This document shows positions 1 to 9,562 of a stretch of DNA of 64,000 nucleotides, piece after piece. The number at the start of each line of letters is the position of its first letter. Positions within the stretch are counted from its first letter, which is position 1. The notes below the pieces were generated by a model. The model was not told the origin of the DNA. It was given only the letters and a program-made list of their open reading frames with translations, and ran no database searches. Made by a program: the position numbers and the translations under genes. Origin of the DNA: Prescottella defluvii (GTDB lineage: Bacteria; Actinomycetota; Actinomycetes; Mycobacteriales; Mycobacteriaceae). Location: assembly GCA_029690005.1 (NCBI GenBank), contig CP121458.1, positions 3,224,001 through 3,288,000 on the forward strand, in the 5' to 3' direction.

Positions 1-2688
1 TCTGGTGCTGCGGTACTCGCCCGATGCGATCGATCGGTCCGTGGCGGCGGACATCGCCCGGCGACTGGCCGGATCGTGGAGAGCATCGCACATCGCCCGG
101 AGACACCCGTCGGCCGCATCGACGTCATGGGCGAGCAGGGGCGCGCGAAACTGATCGAGGTCGCGACGTCCGATCCAGGACCTGCACGGACGTGGGCCGA
201 GATCCTCGAGACGGGTGCGGCGCTCGATCCGGACGCGACCGCGCTGCGGTGGCGCGGCACGGACACCACCTACCGCGAACTCGACGAACGCTCGACCCGC
301 CTGGCGCGCGAACTGATCGCGCGGGGTGTCGGTCCGGAGGACTTCGTCCCGGTCGCGATACCGCGCTCGGCGGACTCGGTCACCGCCACGTGGGGGGTCG
401 TGAAGAGCGGCGCCGCCCCTGTGCCCATCAACACCGAACTGCCCTCCGGTCGCATCGCGTACATGCTCGACGACTGCGCCGCCGCGGTGGGGCTGACTGC
501 GACCGCCGACCACGGGCTAACAGGGGCGGTCGACTGGCTGGCGCTCGACGGGATCGACCTCGACCGTCGGTCGCCGCGGCCGATCCGGGACAGCGAACGC
601 ACCCACCCGATCCGGGTGACCGACCCGGCCTACCTGATCTACACGTCCGGTTCGACGGGGCACCGAAGGGCGTCGTGGTCACCCACGCCGGGCTGCCGTA
701 CATGACGACCGCGCAGATCGAGCACCAGGGCGTGACTCCGAAATCCCGGATTCTGCACGTGTGTTCGCCCAGCTTCGACGTGTCGGTCCTGGAACTCGTG
801 CTCGCGTTCGGGGCGGGTGCGGCGCTGGTGGTCGCGCCCCCCGACGTGTACGCCGGTGCCGAACTCGAACAGTTCGCCCGGGACGAGCGCGTCACGCACG
901 TGCTCGTCACCCCGGCGGTGTGCGGAACGATCGACCCGAGTTCGCTGCCCGACGTCGAGGTCGCGGAGATCGGCGGCGAACTGTTCGGAGCGGAACTGGT
1001 GGACGAATGGGCGCCCCGCGCGTGCCTGCTCAACGCGTACGGGCCGACCGAGTGCACGGTGTGCGCGACCACCAGCGGTGCACTCGCATCCGGTGAACCC
1101 ATCACGATGGGCGGGCCGCTCGCCCGGTCCGGGGTCGGGGTCGTCGTGCTCGACTGCTGGCTGCGTCCGGTGGCAGACGGAGGCGAGGGGGAGCTGTACC
1201 TCTTCGGCCCCTGCCTGGCGCGCGGCTATCGCGGCCAATCGTCACTGACCGCGGAACGGTTCGTGGCCAACCCCTTCGGGCCCGCCGGATCGCGCATCTA
1301 CCGGACCGGTGATCTGGTGCGTCGCACCGGGCACGGCCTGCAGTACATCGGCCGCACCGACTTCCAGATCAAGATCCGCGGCCTGCGCATCGAGACCGGG
1401 GACGTGGACGCGGCGCTCATCGCGCATCCCGACGTCGAGTTCGCCGTGTCGCTGGGACGCCAGGCGCCGAACGGCGAAACGGTGCTGGTGTCGTATGTCC
1501 GGCTCGGGCCCCAGAGCGATCTCGAACCGACCGCGCTCAAGAAGTTCGCGGCCACGTCGTTGCCGGCGTACATGGTGCCGTCCGCGATCACGATCCTCGA
1601 CACGGTGCCGATGAACTCCAACGGCAAACTCGACCGCGACGCGTTGCCGGACCCGGTGTTCGCGACGGGCGCCTACCGGCCGCCCCGGACCGAGGTCGAG
1701 CAGGTGCTGGTGGAGGTGTTCGCCGACGTCCTCGGTGCGGAACGCGTCGGAGTCGACGACAGCTTCTTCGAACTCGGGGCAACTCGCTCAGCGCGGTGCG
1801 TGTGGTCGCGGAGGTGCAGTCGCGACTCGGCCGGGCGGTGCCGATGCAGTGGGTCGTCAACGACCCGACACCGGCCGCGATCGCCGCGCGCCTCGACGGC
1901 GGCGGCGGGCCGTCGACGGACCAGTTGGTGCGGATGCGTTCGGGGGACGGTGCGGAACCGCTGATCTGCGTGCATCCGGCGATCGGGTTGACCTGGTGCT
2001 ACACCGGCCTGATCCCGCACGTCACCGACGGACGCCCCGTCTACGGGATCCAGTCGTCCGGCATGACCGTCGGCGCCATGTCGGCATCGTCGATGGACGA
2101 GTTGGCCGCACGCTACGTCGACCTGATCCGGCGGGTGCAGGCCCACGGCCCGTATCACCTCCTCGGATATTCGGTGGGCGGTGCGATCGCGCACGCGATG
2201 GCGGTTCGACTACGGGCGCTCGGCGAGGACGTCGGCACCCTGGTCATGCTGGACACCCAGACCACCGAGTCGATTCCCGGCGGGGCGCGCACGCGGAGCC
2301 TCGGGATGCTGTTCGCGGAGTTCGCGGGAATCGACTCCGACGAGCGCGTCGACGACGACCTCACCCCCGAACGCGCGGAGCGGTTGCTCCGCGACAGCGG
2401 TGGTGCCTACGCGAGGCTGACGGCCGACGACCTGCGCCGGATCTACGACGACTACCTGCACACGATCAACCTGGGCCAGGAGTATCGACCCGAGACGTTC
2501 GACGGCGACCTCGTGTACTTTGCCGCGGACGGCGAGGCGGGGATATGGGAACCCCGTGGGACCGCTACGTCGCCGGTACGGTCCACACCCATCCCGTGGG
2601 CCACCCGCACAACCGCCTGACGGAACCGGAGGCGCTCGCGGTGATCGGCCCGATCGTGCGGCGGTATCTCGACGGTGGAGACCGATGA
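1..2688 (+). CDS. NRPS terminal module: C-domain end, adenylation, carrier, thioesterase (5' partial)
   Basis: This is the last module of a non-ribosomal peptide synthetase, which activates one amino acid, loads it on a carrier protein and releases the peptide. It enters from the left edge with the tail of a condensation domain. Adenylation motifs follow: YTSGSTG (A3) near 640, NAYGPTE (A5) near 1036, YRTGDLVR (A7) near 1300 and NGKLDR (A10) near 1620. The carrier site FFELGGNSL lies near 1765. A type I thioesterase with GYSVGG (GxSxG) lies near 2165, and the gene stops TGA at 2686-2688. The frame breaks near 72, at 657-660, at 1776-1779 and near 2552; the two middle sites are G runs one base short. 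The aspartate expected for alpha-amine binding is present (SFDVSV). The A8 motif reads GDVD rather than the usual GEIE. The product cannot be predicted from one module. Confidence 0.9.
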
Positions 2689-2790
2689 TCTTGCGGGGCA
2701 ATCGGGATCAGTGCTTACATGGTGCGCAGCGTCGCGTGCCGGTGGCGGACAGCGTCAGGCATGGAGGCGTCGAACCGCAAGGGGTCATCG

Positions 2791-3181
2791 ATGACCATCT
2801 CGTTCAACCACACCATCGTGTTCGCGCGGGACAAGCAAGTGTCCGCGCTCGTTCTTCACTTCACTGTTCGCCCTGCCCGACGGCGTGGCGGCGGGGCCGT
2901 TCCTGGCCGTCCAACTCGACAACGGCGTGACATTGGACTTCGCCGATCTGTCGATCGATGTGCTGCCACAGCATTACGCGTTCCTCGTCACCGAGGAGGA
3001 CTTCGACGGCATCTACGGTCGAATCCTCGAACGGGGCATGGAGCACTGGGCCGATCCGCGCAAGTCCCGACCCGGCGAGATCAACCGGAACGACGGCGGG
3101 CGCGGCGTCTACTTCCACGATCCTGCGGGTCACAACCTCGAGATCATCACGCGCCCATACGGTTCGGGTAGTCAGAGCTAG
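2791..3181 (+). CDS. VOC (glyoxalase/bleomycin resistance) family protein
   Basis: A small metalloenzyme-fold protein of about 130 residues, the usual length of a single-domain VOC protein. The start ATG at 2791 follows an AAGGGG ribosome binding site. The N-terminal strand (SFNHTIVFARDK) and the C-terminal segment GVYFHDPAGHNLEIITRPYG are typical of the family, with the final Glu in a metal-ligand position. One frameshift near 2850 separates the N-terminal 20 residues from the rest. It follows the NRPS by about 100 bases on the same strand, but nothing in the sequence shows shared function. VOC proteins include lyases, dioxygenases and antibiotic-binding proteins; the substrate here is unknown. 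Confidence 0.8.
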
Positions 3182-3240
3182 GGTCCCGCGAGTAGGTCGA
3201 CGATCGGACGGTTCGATTCGCGTTCAGTGGTGAGCTGGAG

Positions 3241-3987
3241 ATGGCTGGGCATCGGTGCGAGTTCCGCTTCTACGAGGAGCTGAACGACTTTCTGCCGCCA
3301 CCGCAACGCAAGCGCAGTTTCGTCCACGACTTCGACGGCACACCGTCGGTCAAGGACCGGATCGAATCCCTCGGGGTGCCGCACACCGAGGTCGATCTGA
3401 TCCTGGTCGACGGTGTGCCGGTCGGGTTCGACCACCACATGTCCGGCGGGGAACGGGTGGCCGTGTATCCGACCTTCCACGGGCTCGACCTGGGTGCCAT
3501 CGCTCCGCTGCGCCCGCCGCTGCGGGAACCGCGCTTCGTCCTCGACGTCCACCTCGGCCGGCTCGCCCGCTACCTGCGGCTGCTCGGCTTCGACAGCTGC
3601 TACACGAACGACAGCACCGACGACGAGCTGCTCGCGTTGTCGCGCAGCGAGAATCGCATCCTGCTCACGCGCGACCTCGGACTGCTCGAGCGTGCGGCGC
3701 TCGTCCACGGAGGATTCCTGCACCAGACCGATTCCCGGCTCCAACTGCGGGAGGTCCTCGACCGGTTCCACCTGCAGGGGCGCATCGCGCCGCTCACCCG
3801 GTGCGCCCGCTGCAACGGGCTCATCGGCCCCGCGACACCCACGCTCGCGAGGGGGAGCGTCCCCGGAGGTGTACTGCGCGAACAGCGCCGGTTCAGTCGC
3901 TGCAACGACTGCGGCCAGGTGTACTGGCCCGGTGGCCACCTGAAACGACTGCGGGCGCGGCTCGCCGAGATCGGCGTGTGGTTCTGA
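3241..3987 (+). CDS. Mut7-C RNAse domain protein with N-terminal ubiquitin-like domain
   Basis: An intact 248-residue protein. Residues 1-80 have the pattern of the ThiS/ubiquitin-like domain that precedes Mut7-C in bacteria. Residues 95-240 form the Mut7-C domain, a PIN-related putative ribonuclease: FVLDVHLGRLARYLRLLGFD, then ILLTRDLGLL with acidic residues in PIN-like positions. A zinc-ribbon-like pair of CxxC motifs (CARCNG and CNDCGQ) closes the protein. The start ATG at 3241 is about 60 bases after the VOC stop. The protein is predicted to be cytosolic and RNA-related. Its target is unknown, and the nuclease assignment comes from family knowledge only. Confidence 0.88.
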   Translation: MAGHRCEFRFYEELNDFLPPPQRKRSFVHDFDGTPSVKDRIESLGVPHTEVDLILVDGVPVGFDHHMSGGERVAVYPTFHGLDLGAIAPLRPPLREPRFVLDVHLGRLARYLRLLGFDSCYTNDSTDDELLALSRSENRILLTRDLGLLERAALVHGGFLHQTDSRLQLREVLDRFHLQGRIAPLTRCARCNGLIGPATPTLARGSVPGGVLREQRRFSRCNDCGQVYWPGGHLKRLRARLAEIGVWF

Positions 3988-3989
3988 GG

Positions 3990-4436
3990 GAGCGGGCGGC
4001 AGGTGCGATCTGACCATCCCTGGACGGGTCGACATGGCCACGGCTGACGAGATCGCTGCCCAGATCCGCTTCGAGCGTTCGTGGCGTGTCTCCTAATTGG
4101 TCCATCGAGGGTGAGCACAGACGACTCGGCGTCGCCGATCCGAATTCGGGCTGATTCGGCCGCTGCAAGGTTCTTGATCCAGTCAGGGTCGGATCTCGTT
4201 CCGAACGCGGAACCGACGACGTACGAATCGTCGTGCTCCAGGTAGATGACAGGTGTACTTCGCGGGATTCCAGTCTTTCGCCCGGGCGCCGTCAGCAGAA
4301 GGACGGGTAGTCCTACTGCTGTCCCGCCGAGGCGACCGTCTGCTATCCGGTACAGGCGACGGTTGCTCGGTTGCGAAGCGTCACGGCGGTCTTCGATATC
4401 AGGCCATCTGAGTCGGGAAGGACGGGAAGTTGACAA
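3990..4436 (-). CDS. Ddn-like F420H2-dependent nitroreductase/quinone reductase family, frameshifted
   Basis: The first 100 residues match the deazaflavin-dependent split-barrel family: GRLGGTAVGLPVLLLTAPGR, then a KTG turn and a PVIYLEHDD strand, then DWIKNLAA. These proteins reduce quinones or nitro compounds with F420H2, a cofactor common in Mycobacteriales. The C-terminal helix is recoverable only by switching frames near 4085 and 4040, giving ERSKRIWAAIS followed by a WPHVDP-like turn. The 3' end is therefore uncertain and is placed where the convergent Mut7-C gene ends. The start is TTG at 4436; no better start is visible. It could be a decayed copy rather than a misread one. Confidence 0.6.
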
Positions 4437-4500
4437 CCCCGCACTCGCCCAACCTCCTTTCGGCAGTTATCGTCTCGGCGGTCGTGCGTTCTAGGGCTGG

Positions 4501-5030
4501 TCAGTCGGGCACTGTGCCGTCGGGCATGGTGGCGTCGGTGAGGTCGGCACCGTTCAGGACCGCTGTGGCGATGTTCGCGCCGGTCAGGTTGGCCTTGCCC
4601 AGGTAGGCGCCGATCAGGGTTGCATCGGTCAGGTCCGCGTCTCCGAGGTATGCACCGGTCATGTAGGCGCCGGAGAGGTCCGCTCCGGTGAGATCGGCGT
4701 GCCCGAGGTACGTCGATGTCAGATAGGCCAGCGTGAGGTCGGCCTTCCGTAGGTCGGCTCGGGTGAGGAACGCGCCGGTGAAGTTCGCGTCATGGGCGAC
4801 GACGCCGGCAAGGTCCGCCCGCGACAGATCCGCCCGACCAACTCGGCGGAGGTCAGGTTCGCGCCGGCGAGGTCCATGCCGGTGAGATGCGCACCTGCGA
4901 GATTCGCGCCGGCCAGATCGACGTCGACGAGACTTACTGACCACGAATCATGTTCGGCACGGTGGGAATTCCAGGCAATGACATCCGACCGGAGCAGGTC
5001 GAGCGGATTCGTCTGCGATGTCGATATCAT
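4501..5030 (-). CDS. Pentapeptide repeat protein
   Basis: About 176 residues, nearly all A(D/N)LxxA-type pentapeptides (ADLTGADLSGAYMTGAYLGD and similar), which fold as a right-handed quadrilateral beta-helix. Some members (MfpA, Qnr) mimic DNA and protect gyrase; others have no known role. The start ATG at 5030 is preceded by a G-rich ribosome binding site. One frameshift lies at 4833-4835, where a C run on the + strand is one base short (LVGADLS is restored on correction). It is transcribed divergently from a TetR gene, with two matching operators between them, so it is probably the TetR target. Confidence 0.85.
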
Positions 5031-5069
5031 CGGCCCCCTAGGTAGGACGAAAGCAACTTCCGGCGTCGT

Positions 5070-5111
5070 GTTGACGCTGTCAACCTAGCGTCGCTTGTTG
5101 ACAGCGTCGAC
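5070..5111. promoter_or_regulatory. Twin TetR-type operators between pentapeptide and TetR genes
   Basis: Two near-identical 15-base imperfect palindromes, GTTGACGCTGTCAAC (5070-5084) and GTTGACAGCGTCGAC (5097-5111), each followed by CTA. They are spaced 27 bases apart in the 101-base gap between divergent starts at 5030 and 5132. The placement is typical of a TetR repressor controlling itself and its neighbour. Confidence 0.75.
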
Positions 5112-5131
5112 CTACCTTCTATTCTCGGTTC

Positions 5132-5727
5132 GTGGATGAGAGAACCCGGGACACGCGCCGCGCCCTGATCGCCGCAGCCAGCGACCTCTTGGCGCAGGGC
5201 GGGCCGGCGCACGTCACACTGCGAGCGGTCGGCGCGGCGGCCGATGTGTCGCGGACGGCACCGTACCGACACTTCCAGGACAAGGACGACCTGCTCAGCA
5301 CGGTAGCCGCGGAGAGCCTCGCCTCTCTGACGGCGGAGATGCGGCGTGCAGTCTCCGAGACGACGACAACCTCGTCCCGCTCTTTCGAGCCTGTCTCGCG
5401 TACGTCCGCGTTGCCTGGCAGTACCCGAACCACTACCGGCTCGAGTTCGGAGGCGACTACACGATCAAACCGAGTCCCGTGCTCGTAGCTGCCGCCGGCG
5501 ACTTCAAAAAGTACTTCCACGAGCTCGTCGTCGAAGCGCAGCAGGATGGCACTCTCATCGCCGGGGATGTCCGGGAGATCGGACCATTGGTTTGGGTCCT
5601 CCTGCACGGACTTTCTCTGTCCAACCACCTGGTCGCCGACCAGCAATGCAGTTCCGACACGGGGTACGAAGCCGACGACATGCCGCGTCTACTCGCTTTG
5701 GCCCTGCAAAACCTGAGTCCACGCTGA
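5132..5727 (+). CDS. TetR/AcrR family regulator
   Basis: The N-terminal helix-turn-helix spans residues 1-60 (TLRAVGAAADVSRTAPYRHF, then DKDDLL). The C-terminal ligand domain follows with LVPLFRACLAYVRVAWQYPN and LIAGDVREIGPLVWVLLHGL, so the whole protein has the usual length of about 195 residues. The start is GTG at 5132, with no ATG available in frame. One frameshift near 5350 joins the DNA-binding domain to the ligand domain. It sits divergently from the pentapeptide repeat gene, and the twin operators at 5070-5111 suggest it represses both genes. The effector is unknown. Confidence 0.85.
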
Positions 5728-5974
5728 GCTTTTCACCAGCGGAAGTCGCCGAACCGAGTGTCCTGGCGTCACCTGAGGTAGGTCGCTCCCTCAACTAGTC
5801 GAAATGACTTGGAATCGTATGCAAGACACCGCCACCGCCGTCGGCTCGGCCTCGCGAAAGACCAACGTGCTTGCCGCGCCATGCCTCGAGCGGCCGACGA
5901 AGGCTCGGTCTCCTCGTTGGGGTGTCTGCGCCGTCCGATATCCTCGGGCGAGGTCGATTTCGTTTGGAGTTGTC

Positions 5975-6486
5975 GTGGTTTCTGGTGCGGCCGATCCGGA
6001 TGTGGCCCTGGTGATGGGGCTCTTCGACGTTCTCGGCGTTCAGTATTCACCTGCCGTGGCCGAGCCCGACAACGCCGATTACGGTGCCGTAGTTTCCGAT
6101 GTCGGCCGATCGAGGATGCGGTTTCGGGTCGGCAAGCTGACACCGAGGAAGGTCGGGCTGTTTGTCTCCGTGTGGCGTCGCGCCCCGGCGGATCGACGGA
6201 GCCATTCCCGGTGGAGGGCAACGTCGACGTACTGGTCGTCGCCGCCCGGGAGGGCGACCGTTTCGGTGCGTTCGTCTTCCCGACTGAGGTGCTGGTCACC
6301 CGCGGCGTCGTGTCGGTCGATGGTGTAGGCGGCAAGCGTGGGTTTCGCGTGTATCCGCCCTGGTCGGCAACGAACAATTCGCAGGCGAGGCGGTCCCAGC
6401 AGTGGCAGTGCGACTACTTCCTCGAAGTGGGTGACGGATCGGCCGTTGATCTGAATCGGGCCGGTCGCCTCTTCGCTGTGGTCTAG
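5975..6486 (+). CDS. MepB family protein
   Basis: About 170 residues matching MepB, a protein of unknown biochemical function named from the Staphylococcus mepRAB multidrug operon. The segment FRVGKLTPRKVGLFVSVW and the C-terminal FVFPTEVLV and KRGFRVYPPW signatures are clear. GTG at 5975 is chosen because GGAG at 5966-5969 is correctly spaced. One frameshift lies in the C run at 6183-6186. No MepA-type efflux pump is adjacent. The region 5728-5974 upstream shows no recognisable gene. Confidence 0.75.
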
Positions 6487-6662
6487 GGGTGTCTCCTATG
6501 CGCTGAGAATCACGCCCGCGCGGCAGGTGAGTGGGAGTTGGTCGAGCCGGGGCCGCGTCCTCGGCGGTAGGCGGTGGCTTCCACGACCCGACAGTTGTCC
6601 CGGAACCGGCGACCCCGGCATGAGTCGGCCTCGGTGGAGGGCGCTGACTCTGTGTGCTCTAG

Positions 6663-6878
6663 TCAACGTTTCGTTCGCCTCATGGTGGATGCGCCGAACA
6701 GGATGAGACCGAGGGTGCGCATAGCGGCGCCCGCGTAGCTGGGGGCCGTGTAGCCGAGGCCGGCGTGGAGCGTGGCGGCGTGTCCGGAGATGCTCAGGAC
6801 GCGGTTCTGCAGGGGTGGGATGAGCCCGAACCTGGCGGCACCGACGACGAAGAGCAGTGCGACGGTTGCTGTTTGGTT
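6663..6878 (-). pseudogene. C-terminal remnant of an MFS drug exporter
   Basis: Only about 70 residues remain, with two membrane segments (VALLFVVGAARFGLIPPLQN, then TAPSYAGAA and LGLILFG) that match the C-terminal end of DHA1-type exporters. The first ten membrane segments are missing. The break is sharp near 6878, where a regulator fragment reading the other way begins. This is loss of most of a gene, not a simple indel. Confidence 0.6.
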
Positions 6879-7480
6879 CGTCCCACCCTCGTGTGCTGAC
6901 GTTGCTGGAATCGCTTTCCGACCGCACTCCTGCGCTCGTGCGCGGGCGACGTAACGACGTTCTGGCATGGAACCGGGCAGGGCATGCTCTGCTTGCCTCC
7001 CACCTGGACTACCCGGCACCGCGCGACCCGACGAATCGGCCGTCGATGTCGCGGCTGTTCTTCCTCGACCCGCACACCCGGGACCTGCATCAGAACTGGG
7101 ATGAGCTGGCTCGCGCTCACGTCGCCTACTTGCGCCTGGTGTCGGGACGGCATCCAGCCGACGGGCGTCTGGCGGAACTGATCGGCGAGCTCACCATGCG
7201 CAGCGTCAGTTCGCCGCGCTCTGGGCCAGTGGCCGTGTCGGGGACTGCACCGCAGGGACGAAGTGCCTCCGGCACCCCACGGCCGGTCCGATTGCGGTCG
7301 ACTATCAGGTCTGGCTGCAGCCGGACAGCCCCGACCACCGGCTCGAAGATCTACACCGCGCACGACCGCCCGTCCGCAGACGCGCTGGAACTGCTCGCCG
7401 TCGACCAGGCCGAACCCAGAAGCGCGCAGTTGCCGGGTGATGACTTGGCGATGTCGACGAGAATCCGTGTCAGAGCGTGA
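6879..7480 (+). pseudogene. MmyB-like XRE regulator lacking its HTH domain
   Basis: The sequence matches the MmyB-like ligand-binding domain of actinobacterial XRE regulators: LSDRTPALVRGRRNDVLAWN, ARAHVAYLRLVSGRHPADGR, then LRHP and, at the end, YTAHDRPSADALELLA. The family normally has an N-terminal Cro/C1-type helix-turn-helix of about 80 residues, which is absent here. Two small frameshifts (near 7210 and 7345) also interrupt the reading. The missing 5' end abuts the truncated MFS gene head to head, so both genes lost their starts at one junction. Regulators of this type often lie divergent from the gene they control. Confidence 0.7.
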
Positions 7481-8288
7481 GTATCGAGACGAGGCTCACT
7501 ACCAGCAGCACGATGTAGGCCTGGGCGTGGATGCGATCCGGTACATGCCTGACGAGTCTTCTCGTGACCACGATCGTGGGAAGGGAGGCGGCCAGGAGTG
7601 CGCCGCCGGCGAGAAGATCGACGTAGCCGACAGCTCCGGGAGTCGTTCCGTCGCCGTCAGACGCGTACACGATCGTGCCGATCACCGCGATGGGGACGGT
7701 GAGTGGATTGGCCAGGGTAGTTGCAGCTGCCATAGGCAGTCCTCTGCGGCGCAGGAGCGGGACGGTCATGACGCTTCCGCCGACGCCGAGGAAGCTGGCG
7801 ATCACGCCGATCCCGACGCCGCCGAGACTCGCGACGCGTCGGCCGAGGGGACCGGGTGTGCCACCGGAGAGGTCGAGGAAGCCGGCACGGACGAGGCTGT
7901 CGACGATCGTGACCACGAGATAGACGACGAAGAGGGCGTGGATGAGCGCCCCGGAGGCGTGGGTGGCGGCGAGTGCTCCGATCACCGACCCAAGTGCGAT
8001 GAAACCGGTTAGGGGCCAGAGATACTCGCGATGCGCGAGCGCGGAGGCGCGACCGGTGATGGTTGCGAGGGAGGCGTTGACGATCATCACGGCGGTCGAG
8101 GTGGCCACCGCGATGTGCATGGCATCCGGACGATCGCCGGCCACTCCGTAGATCACGGGGACCACGATGAATCCACCGCCGAAGCCGAACAGGACGGTCG
8201 TCACTCCGATCAGCAGACCGAAGGCGAGGAGAAACGGTAGGGCGTGTGTCACTGCGTTCACGGTAAGCGGCGGGGAGGTGGCGGGCAT
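7470..8288 (-). CDS. TauE/SafE (TSUP) family sulfite/anion exporter
   Basis: An intact membrane protein of about 272 residues with eight predicted helices. The two TSUP repeats are visible as GVTTVLFGFGGGFIVVPVIY near the N-terminus and GVIASFLGVGGSVMTVPLL in the middle, each with the glycine-rich re-entrant motif. The family exports sulfite, sulfonates or other organic anions across the cytoplasmic membrane. ATG at 8288 is preferred; ATG at 8303 is possible. It is divergent from an AraC-type regulator whose start is about 60 bases away, suggesting local control. The gene slightly overlaps the 3' end of the MmyB fragment. Confidence 0.88.
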   Translation of the reverse strand: MPATSPPLTVNAVTHALPFLLAFGLLIGVTTVLFGFGGGFIVVPVIYGVAGDRPDAMHIAVATSTAVMIVNASLATITGRASALAHREYLWPLTGFIALGSVIGALAATHASGALIHALFVVYLVVTIVDSLVRAGFLDLSGGTPGPLGRRVASLGGVGIGVIASFLGVGGSVMTVPLLRRRGLPMAAATTLANPLTVPIAVIGTIVYASDGDGTTPGAVGYVDLLAGGALLAASLPTIVVTRRLVRHVPDRIHAQAYIVLLVVSLVSILTL

Positions 8289-8345
8289 TCGATGTATTGC
8301 CATCTTCGTTCGAGATTCAGACACGCGGTGGCTATCGTCGATGGC

Positions 8346-9116
8346 GTGCGGAACGCCCGGTTGGAGGACTACGACGCGCTCGATCGTGCGGTCTTGGCGA
8401 TCGGCACGGATTATCCGTACGGCTGTGTGCTCGAACCACACCGTCACCGCCGAGCCCAGGTTCTCTACGGCGTGGGCGGAGTGATGGATGTGACCACGGA
8501 GCACGGGACGTGGATCGTGCCGGCGGAGCGTGCTGTGCTCATTCCCGCGGAGATCGAGCATGCGGTCACTATGTGGGGGTGTCCACACGAAGTCTGTACA
8601 TCGAACCCGCCGCGGCGCCGTGGTTTCCGTCGACGTGCGTAGTTGTCGAGGTATCCGCGTTGCTCCGCGAATTGCTCGCAGCGGCCACGGAACTACCGGT
8701 CGAACATGCGGCTCGAAGGGCGGGATGCAACCCTGCTGGCGCTGACGCTCTTCGAGATTGCGCGATCAGCGTCATTGCCACTCGAACTGCCCCTGCCCAC
8801 CGACCCGACGCTGAGGAAGCAATGCGAGCTCTTCCTTCGTGATCCCGACATCCGTACCTCGCCGGGGTGGTGGGCCGACGCGGTTCGAGCCAGCGAACGT
8901 ACCGTCCATCGCAGGTTCCGTCACGAGGTATCGATGGGAGTGAGCGAATGGCAACGCCGTGCATGCGTGCTGCACGCCATCCGGCGGCTGGCCGCCGGAG
9001 ACACCGTGTCCACCGTGGCCGCTGATCTCGGCTACGCGACCCCGTCGGCGTTCTCGACCATGTTCCACCGCGTAACCGGATCGTCACCGAGCACCTTCAG
9101 GTTCGACCACTGGTGA
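8346..9116 (+). CDS. AraC family regulator with cupin sensor domain
   Basis: Residues 1-90 form a cupin-like sensor (VLEPHRHRRAQVLYGVGGVM, with its HRHR metal-type cluster). The C-terminal 100 residues form the AraC double helix-turn-helix: SERTVHRRF, then VAADLGYATPSAFSTMFHRV. GTG at 8346 or 8328 are both possible starts. Frameshifts lie in the G run at 8575-8579 (one G short) and near 8700. It is divergent from the TauE/SafE exporter and is its likely regulator. Confidence 0.85.
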
Positions 9117-9137
9117 TTGCGAGACACGCCCTACGTG

Positions 9138-9516
9138 TTACGGCTCAGGGGTTGTTGACGTCTTCTGGTTGGTCGGGGCATCGAGCCAGGTTGTCAGGGC
9201 GTGCTCGGTGCGTTGGAGTTGGATCCGCCGCTCAGTGATCTCGTGGAGTCGCTCGGTGAGGCGAGCTCGGGTGACCTCGCAGCATCGACGGTCGTCTTCC
9301 GAGTCGTCGGCCATGCAGGGCAACATCAGAGCGACATCGCTGGCTGTGAAACCGGAGTCGAAGAGCGCTCTGATCTGCTTCCCGTATTCGATGTCGGAGG
9401 CGCTGTAGTCGCGATAGCCGGCCGGGCTGCGGGCGGGAACGAGCAGGTCACTGGCCTCGTAATGCCGCAGCCGGTGGGAGGGACCCGATCCGGGCGGCGG
9501 CATCTGCGATACGCAT
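9138..9516 (-). CDS. MerR family regulator
   Basis: About 126 residues. The winged-helix N-terminus reads MRIADAAARIG, then SHRLRHYEASDLLVPARS and GYRDYSASD, the standard MerR signature, followed by a dimerisation helix (LTERLHEITERRIQLQRTEH). ATG at 9516 is the family-typical start. It is separated from the rest by two missing bases within 9475-9486, where a G run and a C run are each one short. There is no cysteine set typical of metal sensors, so a drug or redox signal is more likely. It is divergent from an MFS exporter across a perfect dyad, a classic MerR arrangement. Confidence 0.88.
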
Positions 9517-9535
9517 CTCAGTTCAACCTTCTGGC

Positions 9536-9560
9536 TTGACCTTCACATTGATGTGAAGGT
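9536..9560 (+). promoter_or_regulatory. MerR-type promoter: -35 box and perfect dyad upstream of MFS exporter
   Basis: A TTGACC -35-like box (9536-9541) runs into a perfect inverted repeat with 10-base arms, ACCTTCACAT and ATGTGAAGGT (9539-9560), with a 2-base centre. MerR proteins bind such dyads between -35 and -10 and untwist an over-long spacer. The MFS start lies 3 to 15 bases downstream, so the transcript leader would be very short or absent. Confidence 0.75.
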
Positions 9561-9562
9561 TG

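Noticed and set aside
3178..4041. A 287-residue minus-strand ORF opposite the Mut7-C gene
   Set aside because: Mut7-C on the plus strand has clear family motifs in frame; the minus frame is its mirror and has no recognisable domain.
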